Below, piece by piece: positions 36,817 through 49,673 of a DNA stretch of 64,000 nucleotides (position 1 is the stretch's first letter; every line of letters starts with the position of its first letter). Both the position numbers and the translations under genes were made by a program. The notes under the pieces are model-generated. The model ran no database searches. It was not told the DNA's origin and saw nothing but the letters and a program-made list of their open reading frames with translations. This stretch comes from Pardosa pseudoannulata (Eukaryota; Arthropoda; Arachnida; Araneae; Lycosidae), in contig CM063502.1 in NCBI GenBank assembly GCA_032207245.1, forward strand, positions 110,150,953-110,214,952, given 5' to 3'.

Positions 36817-37607
36817 CAGGGCTTCGAACCGGAACTGAACCGAAAACCGGAAAAAACCGTTATTTTGGTCGGAACGAAAACCGGAACTGAACCGAAAAAA
36901 ATATCGGTTTATTTCGGTTCGATATATCTTTCAGTCATTTTGTTACTGTTACCAACTTATCAATATTTTCTAATTTAACGTTAACTTTATAATTATCATT
37001 ACATGTATACTGCTTCTCGATTTCCTATTTTGATATTCACTAGTAGTTTTCTGTTTCAGTTTCGCATGAAACTACTTGTAGAAGACATATTTAATTCAGT
37101 TGATTAAACTAGAAGTATAGATGATTTTTTAAGAAAAATATCGAGTTATATTTTATTTTTCACATTTCAGCATGCGATCATCCACGGATGTTTGTATAGA
37201 CTGTTTAGATCAGGGAGGAGTAAATAGACAGGAGAGGCCCTAAATGACGTAGCATGAAGCATCTATCAAATCTTCTGCGCATCAAATGGGTGTTTGGTAA
37301 TGGCGGCGATTCAAATGTTTCGTAATAGTAGTATTTCATTAGGCCTGCTGTTTGTATCAATTCACATAGTGTACCAATTAAAAAAAGAATAAAATCTTCT
37401 AAATTTTGATAGAATTACATTTTTTGTTTATGATAGAATTATATTCTTAGTACAAATAAGAATATACATAAAATGAAATTATTCATTTGGAACTGAAACG
37501 AAAACAGTTATTTTTGGCGGAGCGAAAACCGGAACTGAACCGATATTAATTTTTTAGTTGAACCGGAACGAAAACCGGAACAAAAAAAAATACGGTTCGA
37601 AGCCCTG
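36817..37607. mobile_element. hAT MITE with perfect 8 bp target duplication
   Basis: Terminal inverted repeats cagggcttcgaaccg / cggttcgaagccctg, flanked by perfect gtttaaaa duplications (36809-36816 and 37608-37615). Subterminal regions carry many copies of the phrase ccggaactgaaccgaa and variants in both arms, such as could be transposase-binding repeats. No transposase ORF is present. It lies in AGAP intron 2. Confidence 0.92.
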
Positions 37608-38000
37608 GTTTAAAAGAAAGAATATTTTTCACGAGCAAAATGGGAGAAAAAAAATGAATATTGTGACCCTTTATTAGGTAAAAATTTGTAACAAAGGTAT
37701 TGATGCCAAATTAATAACACAGGGTTCATACTCAGTTGGCAGAAGAAAAATATAACTATGGGCTAAAAAAGAAAAACACTAATTCACACGACATTATAAC
37801 AATCTAGATCTAGGCATTACATTGTATATTATTTTTGTTCTATAACACTTTTGTGTAATGCACTTTTTGCAATTCCAAATTTTAATACTTATGTATATTA
37901 TAATGCAAACTTACATAAAATAATGACAAAAAAGAACAGTTATTCTCATGGTTCAAAATGAATCGGCAGGGTAAAATAGCGGCATCTACAGACATGACAT

Positions 38001-38175
38001 GGTTTGGTTTGAAGCGCTACGGTCTACTATTTTGCTACACGGGAGCTAATGAGACAGGGACCTACTGATTTAAGTCGATTTTGAACGGTTACGAACGTCC
38101 ATGCCAGTAGCGAGATTCAAACCTACGAACTCCGATACCAAAGAACAGCGCCCTACCATTCAGCCATCGTTTGGC
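38001..38175 (-). mobile_element. Near full-length SINE
   Basis: Complete from tail ggtttggtttg to head ccatcgtttggc. Flanks acatgacat (37992-38000) and atatgacat (38176-38184) differ at one base. B box is mutated. Confidence 0.88.
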
Positions 38176-38184
38176 ATATGACAT

Positions 38185-39396
38185 CATAGTAATGCAGATA
38201 CTTGAAATAATTTTTGAGTAATGTATCGACTCATGCAACGTTATGAAATCAAAGTTTCTGAATGCAATTATGGCATTTTCAAATAGTACTGTTTATTTTA
38301 TGAGAGCTGACAGTATAAAATAACAAAAAAAAATTAAGAAATTAATATTTATACTATGATGTTGGTTACCCCTTAATATTGCATCAGAATAAAGTTTGTA
38401 ATAACAATCAAATAAAAACGCATACTATATTTGTTTTTATTTGAAAGTTAAAATCAAATAAACAGATGTTATAGAAGATAAATTGTAATTTATTATCAAA
38501 TGGATTTGGTATTAATACTATTATAAAAATGTGCGATAATAATTATGAACTAGGAATAAAAAGCAACAAACAAAATGCACTTCCACATAAAAAAGCAGTT
38601 ATAAAGAAGTTTTTTTTTTTTTAAATTGGAAAAAAAGGGGGGAGTTTTTAAAGCACCGTAAGAATCGTGGTAAAATAGCGAACTGTGGATATGTAATATC
38701 TGCCTTAAATTTATTTTCCTATTTCTTTTTATATATTGTGTGTGAGCGTGGGTGTGTACTTTCTATCTGCTATGAAAAATTTGTGCAGAAAAAAGAAAAT
38801 TTAAACGGTGAAATTTAATATCCTGCAAACTTAAATGACGAAGCTTATTTGTATCATGAATGCATTTTTCGATATATTTTCTAAGCACAGTACACAGCTG
38901 CGAGATAAAATTTAGTGCTCGGCGTTGAATTTCCAATTTCTTTCAAAGCTGCTCAGAGCAGGAAAAATGTTTGATAACCTCTGCTATAGAATGTTTTTCC
39001 TTCTCCTACCTTGCTGGCAAAGAATTACAGGAGTCTTCCTTTACGTCCCGACAGTTTTTCAATCATTAAATAATTTTAAACATTTTTTTAATAATTTGTA
39101 CGATTTCACCAATTCTAGTACGCGAGAATTTTTGTTTCTCATGGCATCTGTATTATTTTTCTTTAAATGATCTTTGTTTCTGTAATTTTTATCATTTGAT
39201 AAAAAAAAAAAAAATATGTAAATCCTTGAACAGTTTTAAATAGTAGAAATAAGAATACAGAGTAATCTTTAGATTTTACTAAGTAATTATAAACTAAAGA
39301 AATTGCTCTTTTATGATGATGATGATGATGATGATGATATACACTTCTCCCTCTCAATTTCTGCCTAAGGAATTGCCTTCTTTCTTCACTGCCTAA
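38185..39396. other. AGAP intron 2, segment without recognised elements
   Basis: AT-rich; (GAT)8 near the right end. Open frames here show no recognisable motif. Confidence 0.55.
39314..39339. repeat. Microsatellite (GAT)n
   Basis: Eight repeats of the trinucleotide. Confidence 0.95.
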
Positions 39397-39764
39397 GGAT
39401 GTCCTGAATTGAGAGGAATATACAGTGAACCATCTCAAAAGCCTTATCACACGTCAACATGTACGTGTTGAAAAAGCAACAGAATCAGTTTTGTATTCCT
39501 TTTCTTTTAAATAATACGTGGATGTCCTGAATTGAAAGGAATATACAGTGGGACATCTCAAAAGCCTTATCACACGTCAACATGTAGTGTTGAAAAAGCA
39601 ACAGAATCAGTTTTAAATTCCTTTTCCTTTGAATAATACGGGGATGTCCTGAATTGAGAGGAATATACAGCGGGACATCTCAAAAGCCTTATCACACGTC
39701 AACATGTACGTGTTGAAAAAGCAACAGAATCAGTTTTGGATTCCTTTTCCTTTGAATAATACGT
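39397..39764. repeat. Tandem repeat, three ~122 bp units
   Basis: Units start at 39397, 39520 and 39642 with ggatgtcctgaattga. Each contains ccttatcacacgtcaacatg, tgttgaaaaagcaacagaat and a pyrimidine-rich end. Units are almost identical. They continue into the diverged, partly inverted block that follows. Confidence 0.95.
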
Positions 39765-40145
39765 GTATTTCTCATGTGATAGCGAAACATTTTCAGCCAA
39801 TTAAAGGCTTTATCACACGTGATAAAACCTTTACAATATCGCTACTGAAGTAAACTCAATCGGAAACTGCGCCTTAACACACGTCAACCTGCGCGCGTTG
39901 AAAAAGCAACGGATTCAGCTTACGATTCTCTTTCTCGATGAAGAATGAGAGAATTTCTCTGTAATAGCGAAAAATTTTCAGCCAATCAAAGGCTTTATCA
40001 CATGTTGACTAGAACCAAACTGAATCAATTAAAAATTGCTCGGTATCACAGGAGAAATCCACACATTCTTCATCGCGAAAAGGAATCGTAGACTAAATAT
40101 GCTGACTTTTCAACATATAAAGGTTGACGTGGGATAAGGCCTTTA
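39765..40145. repeat. Inverted/direct repeat block related to the 122 bp units
   Basis: 39884-39945 (cacacgtcaacctgcgcgcg, gattcagcttacgattct) has an inverted partner at 40074-40140. The phrase attttcagccaatcaaaggc recurs directly (39790, 39976), and cctttacaatatcg occurs at 39829 and 40140. With the three tandem units it forms one foldback-type element of about 750 bp without an ORF. Confidence 0.75.
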
Positions 40146-40612
40146 CAATATCGATATTAAATACAAACTGAAACCGTCGACTGCATTTAAGAACTCGAAA
40201 GCTCTTTCTAGCTGAAAACAATAATCATTCATATTTTTTAATGTTATTTTTCCATTTAATGTCTATTCAGTTAGAAATATAGATTAAATATTTTAGTAGT
40301 TTCCGTGAAAATGGTGACATATCCAAGTACCGAGTGAATCTCAGCAAACTGAGTACCCAAGTATTGCGATTATCAAAAAGTGCCTTAACGCGATCACTGA
40401 ATGCATGTTGGAGTTTCAAATTGCATTCTAATTCAATCACGGTTTCGTAAGATTTAAATATAATCCATACATCACTAATATATAGTAAAAGTTGTAATGG
40501 GAAGGAGAAAACAAACAGCGGTACCAAGAAGTATAGTATAGATGAGAAAGGTAAGATCAAATTTCGGCAAAAAAAATTTTTTGGTTTCATTAGGAGATTG
40601 GGGGATTGGATT

Positions 40613-40784
40613 TGAAGAGCTAGAGTCAACTTTTTGCTAAACGAGAGCTAACTAGAGCTAAGCTAACCTACTGATTAAAGCTGATTTCGAATGGCCATGA
40701 ACACCCATGCCTTCACTGGGATTCGAACTCATGGATTCTGATACCAAAAGGCAGTGTCCTACGGATTTGGTCGTCATCAAACGG
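40613..40784 (-). mobile_element. SINE, moderately diverged
   Basis: attggatttgaag to gggattcgaactcatgg and ggatttggtcgtcat. Another small minus-strand scrap (cgaacggctacaaac) lies at 40935. Confidence 0.78.
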
Positions 40785-41051
40785 ATAATTACAATTACAG
40801 TGATGACCCTAACGAGAATTTTAGGAAATACGCTATACAGTTTGAAATGAAATGGTCAAGTATTAGTATTAGTTATTAGTCAAGTCCTATATAAGGATTA
40901 ATTCGACTGAGATCTAAAGTTTAAATCTGATTTCGAACGGCTACAAACTTTTATTATAACATTATGAAATTCGAATATACGGCCTCTCTATATATAATAT
41001 ATAAGGGAAATGAAATTCGAATATACGGATTCCTCAGAAAAGAGCTATATG

Positions 41052-41415
41052 GCTTGATTTAGAGGGCTACAATTTTTTAAATGAGGAGGGGGGAATACAT
41101 GCGAGTTAACAAGACCGGGGCCAACTGCTTCCGAACGGCTGCGTGCCGAACGATGGCCGAATGGTTAGGGTGCTGGCCTTCGGAACCGGAGTTCGTGGGT
41201 TCGAATCCCACTATAGCATGGATGTTCGTAGCCGTTCGGAATCGGCTTTAAGCAGTAGGTCCCGGTCTCATTAGCCCTCGTGTTGCAAAAAGTAGACCAT
41301 AGCGCTCCAAACCAAACCAAAAACCGAACGGCTATGAACATCCATTCCAATAACGGGATTCGAACGCGAGGGCTTTGGTACTGTAAAGTAGCGCCCTGCC
41401 ATTCAACCCTCGTCT
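41052..41415 (-). mobile_element. SINE (minus) split by the 41144 SINE
   Basis: Tail-side half at 41052-41143 (cgagttaacaagaccgggg) and head-side half at 41324-41415 (cgggattcgaacgcgaggg). The two halves join to one minus-strand copy when the plus-strand SINE and one target duplication are removed. Confidence 0.85.
41144..41323 (+). mobile_element. Full-length tRNA-derived SINE with intact Pol III boxes
   Basis: Best reference copy of the window's main SINE family. The tRNA-like head carries A box tggccgaatgg (41154) and B box ggttcgaatcc, both matching Pol III consensus. The body runs gttcgtagccgttcgg, ggctttaagcagtaggtccc, cattagccctcgtgttgcaa, and the tail is ccaaaccaaacc rather than poly(A). 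It is inserted into an opposite-strand SINE, flanked by ccgaacggct at 41131-41140 and 41324-41333. Confidence 0.92.
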
Positions 41416-42189
41416 GAAAGGTGCTATATAAAGGATCTAAGAGGAATAAAAATCGCTGTTACCGATCCTAAGAAAAATAAACAAAGAAATTTCGTATATG
41501 CCAATATAATTAATATTCAACTCTACTACAGTATTATACTAAAGTAGAACTAGCTTGCATTTTTACGCCAAATACACTAGCTCGCAGTTAACATTAATAT
41601 CAGAATTACGAATCAGTAGCATCAAGTTCCCTTAAAACGTAATATGTAGAACTAACTTAGAACCTTCTCCATTTCATCCCATTATAATTAGTCCATAAGA
41701 TTACTTTTATAAAGTGGATCTTGATTCTAAAGAGTTTGTCCCACTTTACATATATAACCACTGAAAATATTTCTTCACGAATGACACGGGAAATTAGCCC
41801 TTATTATTTAGTTTGCCCACGCATTCTCGGGGGGGGGGGGACTCCAAGTCAATTTGCAGTTGTGAAGCCCTCAAAGAAATCGAAGTCCAGCATTCTGCCA
41901 CTTTATATTTATTGAAAATCACAGCACCGTTCTACCGATCATCTATACAGTACAACAGCTTTGCATAGAATGCTCCAAGTTTATAAACGCTGTCGGTGAT
42001 TTTGGCCCGCAGCGTGCGAGTCATGTGATTTTGTTCTCATGAGACTAAAGATTGTTCAGCAATTTTGAAAAGCCAGAGTGAGGCTTGATCATTTAAGGCA
42101 GCTGGTGGTCTCAGAGTGGAAATAATGCTGAAAATGTGGTCAGTGAGCAGAAATTTAGCATTTATTACAGCGTTAATTTTGAGAGATGG

Positions 42190-42935
42190 GTAAAAGAAAT
42201 TTAAGTCAGAGAACACCCTTTTATCTGATATTTTATGGTTAGGGAATTAGGTATTAAAAATGAGACAGGGGGAAAAGGAGAATTTTAGTTATGTATTTTA
42301 GGGGAAATAATTTTGATATATAACATGAATACACTCACACAAGTCTATAAATATGTAACTAATAAAATTATTCTTCATCAATCACATATGAAGTTATAGC
42401 CATATTTTTCAGGGCTTGCTTACCACGGCTTGACTATTGTAGTCATGTCATGTAAGGCAACTCACTGGAACACAAAACCAGACATAATCTTATCTAACAT
42501 CTTTTATTTTCATCTCAAAAGCAGAAAATGAACAGATAGATCTTGTGCAAGAAGGAAACAAACATGTATCTGTTAATTTTTGAAAATGTCATTCTGAGGA
42601 GGGGGAAATCTGTTAACTTCTCATGAAAGAGAGGCTTTAGTCAGATATTTTAGCAGTGTGTTAAAACATTCATGGCAGGATAATTGTATACAATGGCATA
42701 AAGATTGCAAGGACATGCTGTTTTTCCTGGGAGCATTGACAGTTGGGTTAGCAAACTACCACATGTAGCAGTTATTAATACTATTTTTAGTTTTCAGATG
42801 TGTGGAAAGAATACAATCTCAATTAATCAGATCCTTGATTTTAATTTGGATGGCTAAGAAAGTTAATATTAGAAAAATAGAATGTAAATTTTTAAGAACT
42901 TTAGGTGCAGCAATTTTTAATATATTATTGACACA
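42190..42935. repeat. Interspersed non-coding repeat, copy 2
   Basis: Partner of 17490-18115, in the same orientation; ends in atatattattgacacacac with a short (CA)n. It lies in AGAP intron 2 near exon 2. Confidence 0.65.
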
Positions 42936-43067
42936 CACACACACACACATATATATACAGAAATGGAGAAGTACATGATTTATTCATCATTGTTAAGTAT
43001 TCTTTTAAGTCTTAAAACTTAAAAATATAAGTTAATAGCTGTTAAATTTTCTGAAATTTTCTTAAAA

Positions 43068-43070
<3 letters not shown>

Positions 43071-43127
<57 letters not shown>
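43071..43127. repeat. Microsatellite (TA)n
   Basis: Uninterrupted TA run in AGAP intron 2, about 740 bp from exon 2. Confidence 0.97.
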
Positions 43128-43131
<4 letters not shown>

Positions 43132-43869
43132 AAAAAGTGAAACTAAAACAGGGATAACCACAGACAAGTATAGATACCTTCTATAAAACTTTGAATACAA
43201 TCACCTAGTTCAAATAGTGTCATCATCTAATAAGTTGAAAACTTAAGGTGAATATATGGTCTTTGCCTAGAGGCCTAAATTTATGTTTTGATCTGCTTAC
43301 GTTCAGAGGTTAAAGTGAAGACCTTACACTTCACTAGGTATGACCTTGAATATATGGTCTAAAGCCTCATTGGCTACCCGAAAAGATTCTATGGGACTTA
43401 AGATATGTAATCAGATGCAAAAGACCTGTTCAGTCCCCACTTTAGCCCCTGCTCTTAGCTGACAACTAGGATTACAGTTTAAAATAGTGGTCACTGTATA
43501 GACTAGAAACTTTATTAAAAAATAACTTCAGAAAATTAGATGAGGGTATTTCTTTTGAGTAACTGTTAATGATATCAAATGCACAAATATATATATACGA
43601 GAACTAGTATTTTAAAAATAGACATAACATGCGTCAGGTAAAATTACTACCATAAGAATTATCTGTTACAAAAAGTTTTTTTGAAGTGCTTACCAGCATA
43701 ATAATTAATTCTAGCTTTCTATAAGTAATATGTTATTTTTTAACCACTCCTCTAGGTAACTACATTTTACTTATAATCATAATACATTATAATACTATAA
43801 ATGAATGAATACTTTTAAACATTTTTTAAGGTACAGTCTTTTTACAGAAATAAAATTATATAAACTTAC

Positions 43870-43928
43870 AAGCCGCAGATCAGGAACAGATCGACTTAAA
43901 GTCCATTCTTGGCTATTCACAAATGAAT
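43870..43928 (-). CDS. AGAP1: AGAP/centaurin-gamma, coding exon 2
   Basis: Small 59 bp exon encoding residues 60-79, [19 protein letters not shown]. This is the highly conserved [10 protein letters not shown] block just before the GTPase-like domain of AGAP proteins. Minus-strand splice sites are clear: acceptor ...tatttAG|ATTC and donor CTT|GTAAGT. It joins exon 1 in phase 1 and exon 3 in phase 0. Intron 1 (43929-46759) is 2.8 kb; intron 2 (29355-43869) is 14.5 kb. Confidence 0.93.
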
Positions 43929-45195
43929 CTAAATAGAAGAAAACATGTATGAAATAATACAGTCATCAAAAACACTTTCAAACAATATGCAATAAATCTT
44001 CACTCTCATAATATACAACTTTATTAAATAACAGTTAAAAGTGATTTTTATTATAAAAATAGCAAACTCGCACATAAAAACATAAATGTGCATTTTTAAG
44101 TTATCATCAATTTGGTAAGACATTCAAACCATTTATTTTAACATTACTATTACATCATGCATACTGTAATTATGAGTACAGTACTTATATACTATTAAGT
44201 CTAAGGATAAATACTTAAATAAGTGAATTTTAATTTTTAAAAAAGCTTATGATTGTTACAAGTGATTTGACAAACTATACCTCTTTTTTTTTTCTACCTA
44301 AACCTTACATTTACCAGAAATGTATTTAGATTATTACTCATTATTCTAAGATCAGAATGCTTTATGTCTGCTACATATTGGCTGTATAATGTTTTTAATA
44401 TCATTAGGGAAAAAGAAGAAAAATACTCTTTTCACTAAGATGATCCAATAAATGTAACAATTACAGCTTTTTAAAACAGGAAGGGGGGTTTCTGAAGACT
44501 TTTTATTAATAACAGAAAAAATTGATAATTTATTCTAGAAAATATGTTCCCAACATTCTCTTTAATTAAATCTATATTAATCATTTTAAACTTTATAACT
44601 GTAAATTGTTTTGAAAAAACTATATAATTATACATATTAGTAAATTAATACTAAGAAAAAAAATTTTCTTTTAAAAATTAAAATCTTCTGTATGGTTAAT
44701 TGATCTTGCAAAATACACATGGAATGCATTATCCAATACATTATATTTAATTTAATACATTGATAAATACATGATAAATTTTAAAACAGAAAAAGAAATA
44801 TGTCGATGATGATGAATACCATTTATCTTTTAAAAAATTATTTGCTTCTATTATTATCAGAAAATACTCTACAAGAAATATTTCATTTTAAAATTTATAC
44901 AAAAAGGAAAAATTCCTAGTCATATGTATCTACAAATTTTTATTTTGTTTCAGCAAATTGTATTTATAATGAGATCTAAAAAATAATTCTTTCGGAAAGT
45001 GATCCTTACTACAGATTTAAGAATATGAGTTTTGAAAGCATCAGTATCACACAATATGCCATGTTACTATTAAAATATTATAACAGTTTATATGCTCTCA
45101 CACAAAATTTAATTGTAGAAAAAGTTGATTTTTCTAATGACACTTCAATGAAAGTCACTTTTATGAAGAGAAATCAATTTTACTCTGGCAGTTAG

Positions 45196-45259
<64 letters not shown>

Positions 45260-46759
45260 CATATATATTTATACATACATACATATACATACATACACAT
45301 ACATATATACATACATATATATACATATATATATATATACATATATGTATATATATATGTATGACTTAAGAATATTTTATGTAATCATTTTAAATCAAAG
45401 TAGCTAACATATGTTGAGAAAAACTGAAATTGAGTAATTTCTTTACCACATTATACATCAAATTAATATAGTATATATTCAATGCTTTAATTCCAAAATA
45501 TAAAAATAGTGCTTTTATTAATCCCTTTAAAATCCTATAATATGAGGTAAGAACCATATTTAAAAATGGATTGTCACATTAAGCCACTTAGTAAAATATG
45601 CCACATATATCCATTACATAATAAAAAGTATGAAATATATTATAAAGTACCTGATATATAACACATAAAATAAAGAACTGATTCTATTGATACAGACTCA
45701 AAGCAGAAGAAATATAAAACTTAGTTTCTAAAAAGCAACACAACTGAATACTTAATTCAATATTTCAAAACAGATATTACAAAAGACTAACAAAGTTTTT
45801 GATAAAAATTATCTAAAATAAGTTGGTAAGAAAGAATACTTTCGATTTCCACTTTAAATGAACAAAATCGAAGACATTCTTTAAATCATTTTATTTATAC
45901 TAAGAAAAATATGAACACATTGGAAAACACTATCATAATTTATGAAACTAAAATCCAAAACTCAATTAAAAGTTTTTAAAAATCCCCATTTATTTAAAGG
46001 GACTTGCAATAAAATATTTATACTAAAGTTCAATTTATACTTACAACTACTGTCTTTTGTATTTAATTAAACCCAGATACATAGTTTAAACATTTCATGT
46101 AACAAGAAATAATGTAAAAAACGATTCAATAAAATGTTCATTTGGTTAAATGTAATGTGACTGTCTATGTTTACGTTAATAGAAACTAATATTTTAATAA
46201 AATAATTCTGAAATTACTATAGAATACCAAACAATTGTTTTGCTCAAACGTATTTGGGTATGAGATCGAGATGAAGAACGGCAAGACGTACGTTGACAGA
46301 ATTAAAAACATAAATAAAAGAGAATAACAACGAACGAACGCGAAACTTGACACTTGCTTTACATATCAAAAATACGCAACACAACAAAATTCTAGAAAAA
46401 TTTGTTTGATAATTTTAAACAAACTACACTGGGAACGAATGATCGGTAAATGTTTTTATTTTGGTAATGTTAAACGTGAATAACAAACTAGACGTACACA
46501 GATTTTGATTTTTTTTCTCTTGTCTAGATCATCTAAATATTGCATTTACTTTCGATCAGTCATTGGGAATGGTTATAAATCTCTATCTTACTATAAATAA
46601 ATCTAAATACAATAAGATTTAAAGGTAAATAAAACTTGTCACACATATTAGAGTCAACAACCCCAAACCCAGCAAGTGTATAATTGTCATTCAGGATGTA
46701 ATGTTTTGTATAATAACAACATAAGCATATCATTGGTTTTGTTTTTAAATTAACAATAC
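43929..46759. other. AGAP intron 1
   Basis: 2.8 kb, free of SINEs and terminal-repeat elements apart from the (TA)n/(TACA)n at 45196. Repeat-poor compared with intron 2. Confidence 0.7.
45196..45362. repeat. Microsatellite (TA)n/(TACA)n
   Basis: TA run followed by degenerate tacatacata blocks; AGAP intron 1. Confidence 0.95.
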
Positions 46760-46937
46760 CTTCTATACAGACAACGTGTTCTCGAATTTGCTGAGCAAGT
46801 AGAGGATCAGGCATAAGCTCTAGATGATCATAAATAGCATATATGCTGGGATGCACACTCTCAAATCTTTGGATTTCTTGTCGAATAGCTAACGAATTAC
46901 TATAATATGGTTGCTGAACATGACCACGATTATTCAT
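46760..46937 (-). CDS. AGAP1: AGAP/centaurin-gamma Arf-GAP, coding exon 1 (N-terminus)
   Basis: First coding exon (59 codons plus one base) of an AGAP (CenG1A) protein: a multidomain Arf GTPase-activating protein with a GTPase-like domain, PH, Arf-GAP and ankyrin repeats that acts at endosomal membranes. The peptide begins [10 protein letters not shown] and contains [17 protein letters not shown] and [11 protein letters not shown], which match the conserved N-terminus of AGAP1/AGAP3-type proteins (family knowledge, not a search). The start is the ATG at 46937-46935 in a taaaATG context. The donor GAAG|GTATTG ends the exon in phase 1, and exon 2 restores the frame as Asp60. The gene runs leftward and is divergent from the MAD2L2-like gene. 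The symbol is by closest resemblance; an arthropod would normally have one CenG1A gene. Confidence 0.93.
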
Positions 46938-47076
46938 TTTAGATCATTTTCTTGTCAGCTAAAAGGGCATAAATCCATTCTAGCTTTGGGCGGACAAACA
47001 TTTGACAGATCGCATCGAAGCTTCTTGGATCACGACTATTAAGTTGATAACTCACTAATGGCCATTCAATTATGAA

Positions 47077-47086
47077 TGCGCATGCG
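47077..47086. promoter_or_regulatory. NRF1/Ewg-like site, AGAP-side promoter
   Basis: tgcgcatgcg lies 140 bp upstream (on the minus strand) of the AGAP start codon at 46937, within a CpG-containing patch (46990-47100) of otherwise AT-rich DNA. It is the same 10-mer as at 49976. Its position suits the AGAP core promoter; binding is inferred. Confidence 0.45.
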
Positions 47087-49215
47087 TCTAGCGGACAGAC
47101 AGTTTACAAGTTGTTTTCATGCTCCTTCTAAATGGAAACGAAACTTTCGATACAATGTTAACATTTTACAAAATTAATTCTGCTATATTTTTAAGGAGCA
47201 TTTCTCTTAGCATCAAATAATTATAGATTTTTGTTTTAATACAATTTGCATTCATAAAGTGTTTTGGTAGAATAAACTCCTAAATAATAGATAGTTAGGA
47301 AATATAAATACATTTTTAGTATTATCTTGTAAATTACTTCTATTTATAAATAGATGCATATTGTATGTATCTTTCCAAAAATTAGTAGTTTAATAAAGTA
47401 TTTTGAATAAACTATCCTAAGGATATGGGAGGAATTTTAAAATTTCATGTTGGTAAAAATTCTTATATCTTTTATTTTATTTAAATTAACATGAAAAGCC
47501 CTGAGGAATGTTACATCATTTGAGTTAGTCTTTCAAATTTAGTAGCTGCTTAAAAGGGTCATATAGCAAAGAATTTAAAAATATTTTTTTTTTACTACAG
47601 GATAGCATATTGTAGTTGCTAATGTTGTGAGTTCGAGAAACATAATCTTTGACTTTTACGTCATATTAGCATTTAAAAAAAAAAATGAGATCAAACACAA
47701 TTACCGAAATGGCCGAAAGTTTTGTTGACTTCTAATGGTATTCGTTTAACATTTTCGACACCATTACATATGTTAACCGTAGGTGTCATTTCTCTATGCA
47801 TTAAATAAAATTCAAAATAGAATTCAAACATGAAAGTGGTGTCGCATTATATTGTAAGGTATCTGATAGACCATAGAACACGGGTGCATGAGTTAAAATA
47901 TAAAATGAAAGAAAATGACAAACAAAAGAATGTAAATGACAAAAAGGTCAAAATGTAATATTGAAAGGAAAATTGTCATTCTAAATTATGAACAATTGTG
48001 GTTTAAGGAAAATTTGGCTGCTAATCATAAAATGAAAGACTTTGGAAAGAATCAAAATTTAGAATAATTTGAGAATTGTAAACGTACGCATGTAAAACTT
48101 TTCACCATATTAGCTGTTCTTTATATTTTTATTCTCAGCTAGGCCATTATGAGATGATATTGTTAATTATTATCATGATAAACTGCCTTCTGTTCACCCC
48201 AAATTAGAAGATTTATACTTTAGGAGGAGCATTAGCCAACTTCGGCTTTGAGATTCTTTACCTGGTTCCTTGGTAATTTTTTGTGGAGGATACGTTACTA
48301 TTTGGTGACTCTCGTTTTTTCCCTTTGGCTAGAAGTTTGGAATGTTAGTTTTGAAATTGTTTCCTAGAGATGATACCCTAAATTCTGCGAATTCCTTTTT
48401 ATATATTTGCTTTTTTGGTATTTATCTTTGTCAACACTTTCGATATCCATGTAATTTCACTTTCAAAGATATTCACATTCTAATGTGGTAAACTGCTGAG
48501 CTATAAAAATTTGAACAAGTCTTGTACAGAGTGAACTGAAATGTTTTAGTTGAAAGTATTTATTACTTTCCTACTCCTATATTATCTAAATAAAGGTATT
48601 TAGTCGTAGGACATATCAGTAATACTGTATTGTATGCTGTATAGTTATGTGCTAGGAGAAAAAGAAATTGATTTGAGGAATTTGCAAATATGGGAGATTC
48701 GAACATCTTAGAATTTTTCTGATAATTCTAGATTCGTAGATTCCAAAAATGTTCTCAAAAATGTAAAATACTGGGGCCATCATTTTAAAAATTAATTTTA
48801 AAGATAAGCGAAAATCACGTGACATCAAATGCTCCGTGATTAATTGCAACGTCATAGTTCATGATATCCAATATTTTCTTATTGCTTGTAAGCGCGCACT
48901 ACTTTCCGATTTTTGTTTTGGCAAGTTCTTAAAATTTTCTAGCTATCAAAATTTATTTTTATTTAAACCTGAAGGTTTATTTTATCGATCTCGAAAACTT
49001 GATTATCTCAATTTGTTATAAATGTCTCTTCTACCTGGATTTACCAAAGGACAGTCGGACAACCTCCCGAAAATTGACAGCATGCCAATGTTTAGCATGA
49101 AAGTATGAGTCTATTTTTCCTTTGAGAAATATCCAATATTTTTATTATTACATAAATATTACGCAATAATCTGTAGTGTCACAAAACCCATAAATCATTA
49201 TTTTCTTGAATAACA

Positions 49216-49283
<68 letters not shown>

Positions 49284-49295
49284 GTGTGTGTGTAG
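49216..49295. repeat. Microsatellite (CT)/(TA)/(TG)
   Basis: Three successive dinucleotide runs in the intergenic region. Confidence 0.97.
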
Positions 49296-49595
49296 GAATT
49301 GGACACTAAATGCAACAGTGTCATTTGATTACACCTTTAAATGATATATGCGTTACAAAAAATAATAAACTGTTATTTTAAATTTAAAGATATTTTTATA
49401 TTATAAAAAGAGGGGAAAAAGTTTAACATAAAGCAATTTACATAATAAATAATGATAAAAAATGATGTATATAATTATTATATACATTAGCAACTAAAAT
49501 TGAATCAACCAGTTATGTGTTTGATAAGACTAACAGGGTAATTAATTACATAAGTACTACTATAAAATTATTTAAATGCTGATTGCTATTATTTC

Positions 49596-49599
<4 letters not shown>

Positions 49600-49670
<71 letters not shown>
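49600..49670. repeat. Microsatellite (TA)n
   Basis: 35 dinucleotides, 460 bp before the candidate MAD2L2-like ATG. Confidence 0.97.

Positions 49671-49673
<3 letters not shown>

Noticed and set aside
39163..39450. Histidine-run open frame
   Set aside because: It comes from translation of the (GAT)n microsatellite on the minus strand.
40267..40629. 120-codon minus-strand open frame
   Set aside because: No motif recognised and it overlaps a SINE at its end; considered chance.
41154..41214. tRNA gene candidate
   Set aside because: A and B boxes are perfect but no acceptor stem closes around them and the sequence continues into the shared SINE body; it is a SINE head.
46560..46759. Read-through of AGAP exon 1 into intron 1
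   Set aside because: AGAP similarity ends at the GTATTG donor and resumes in phase at 43928.
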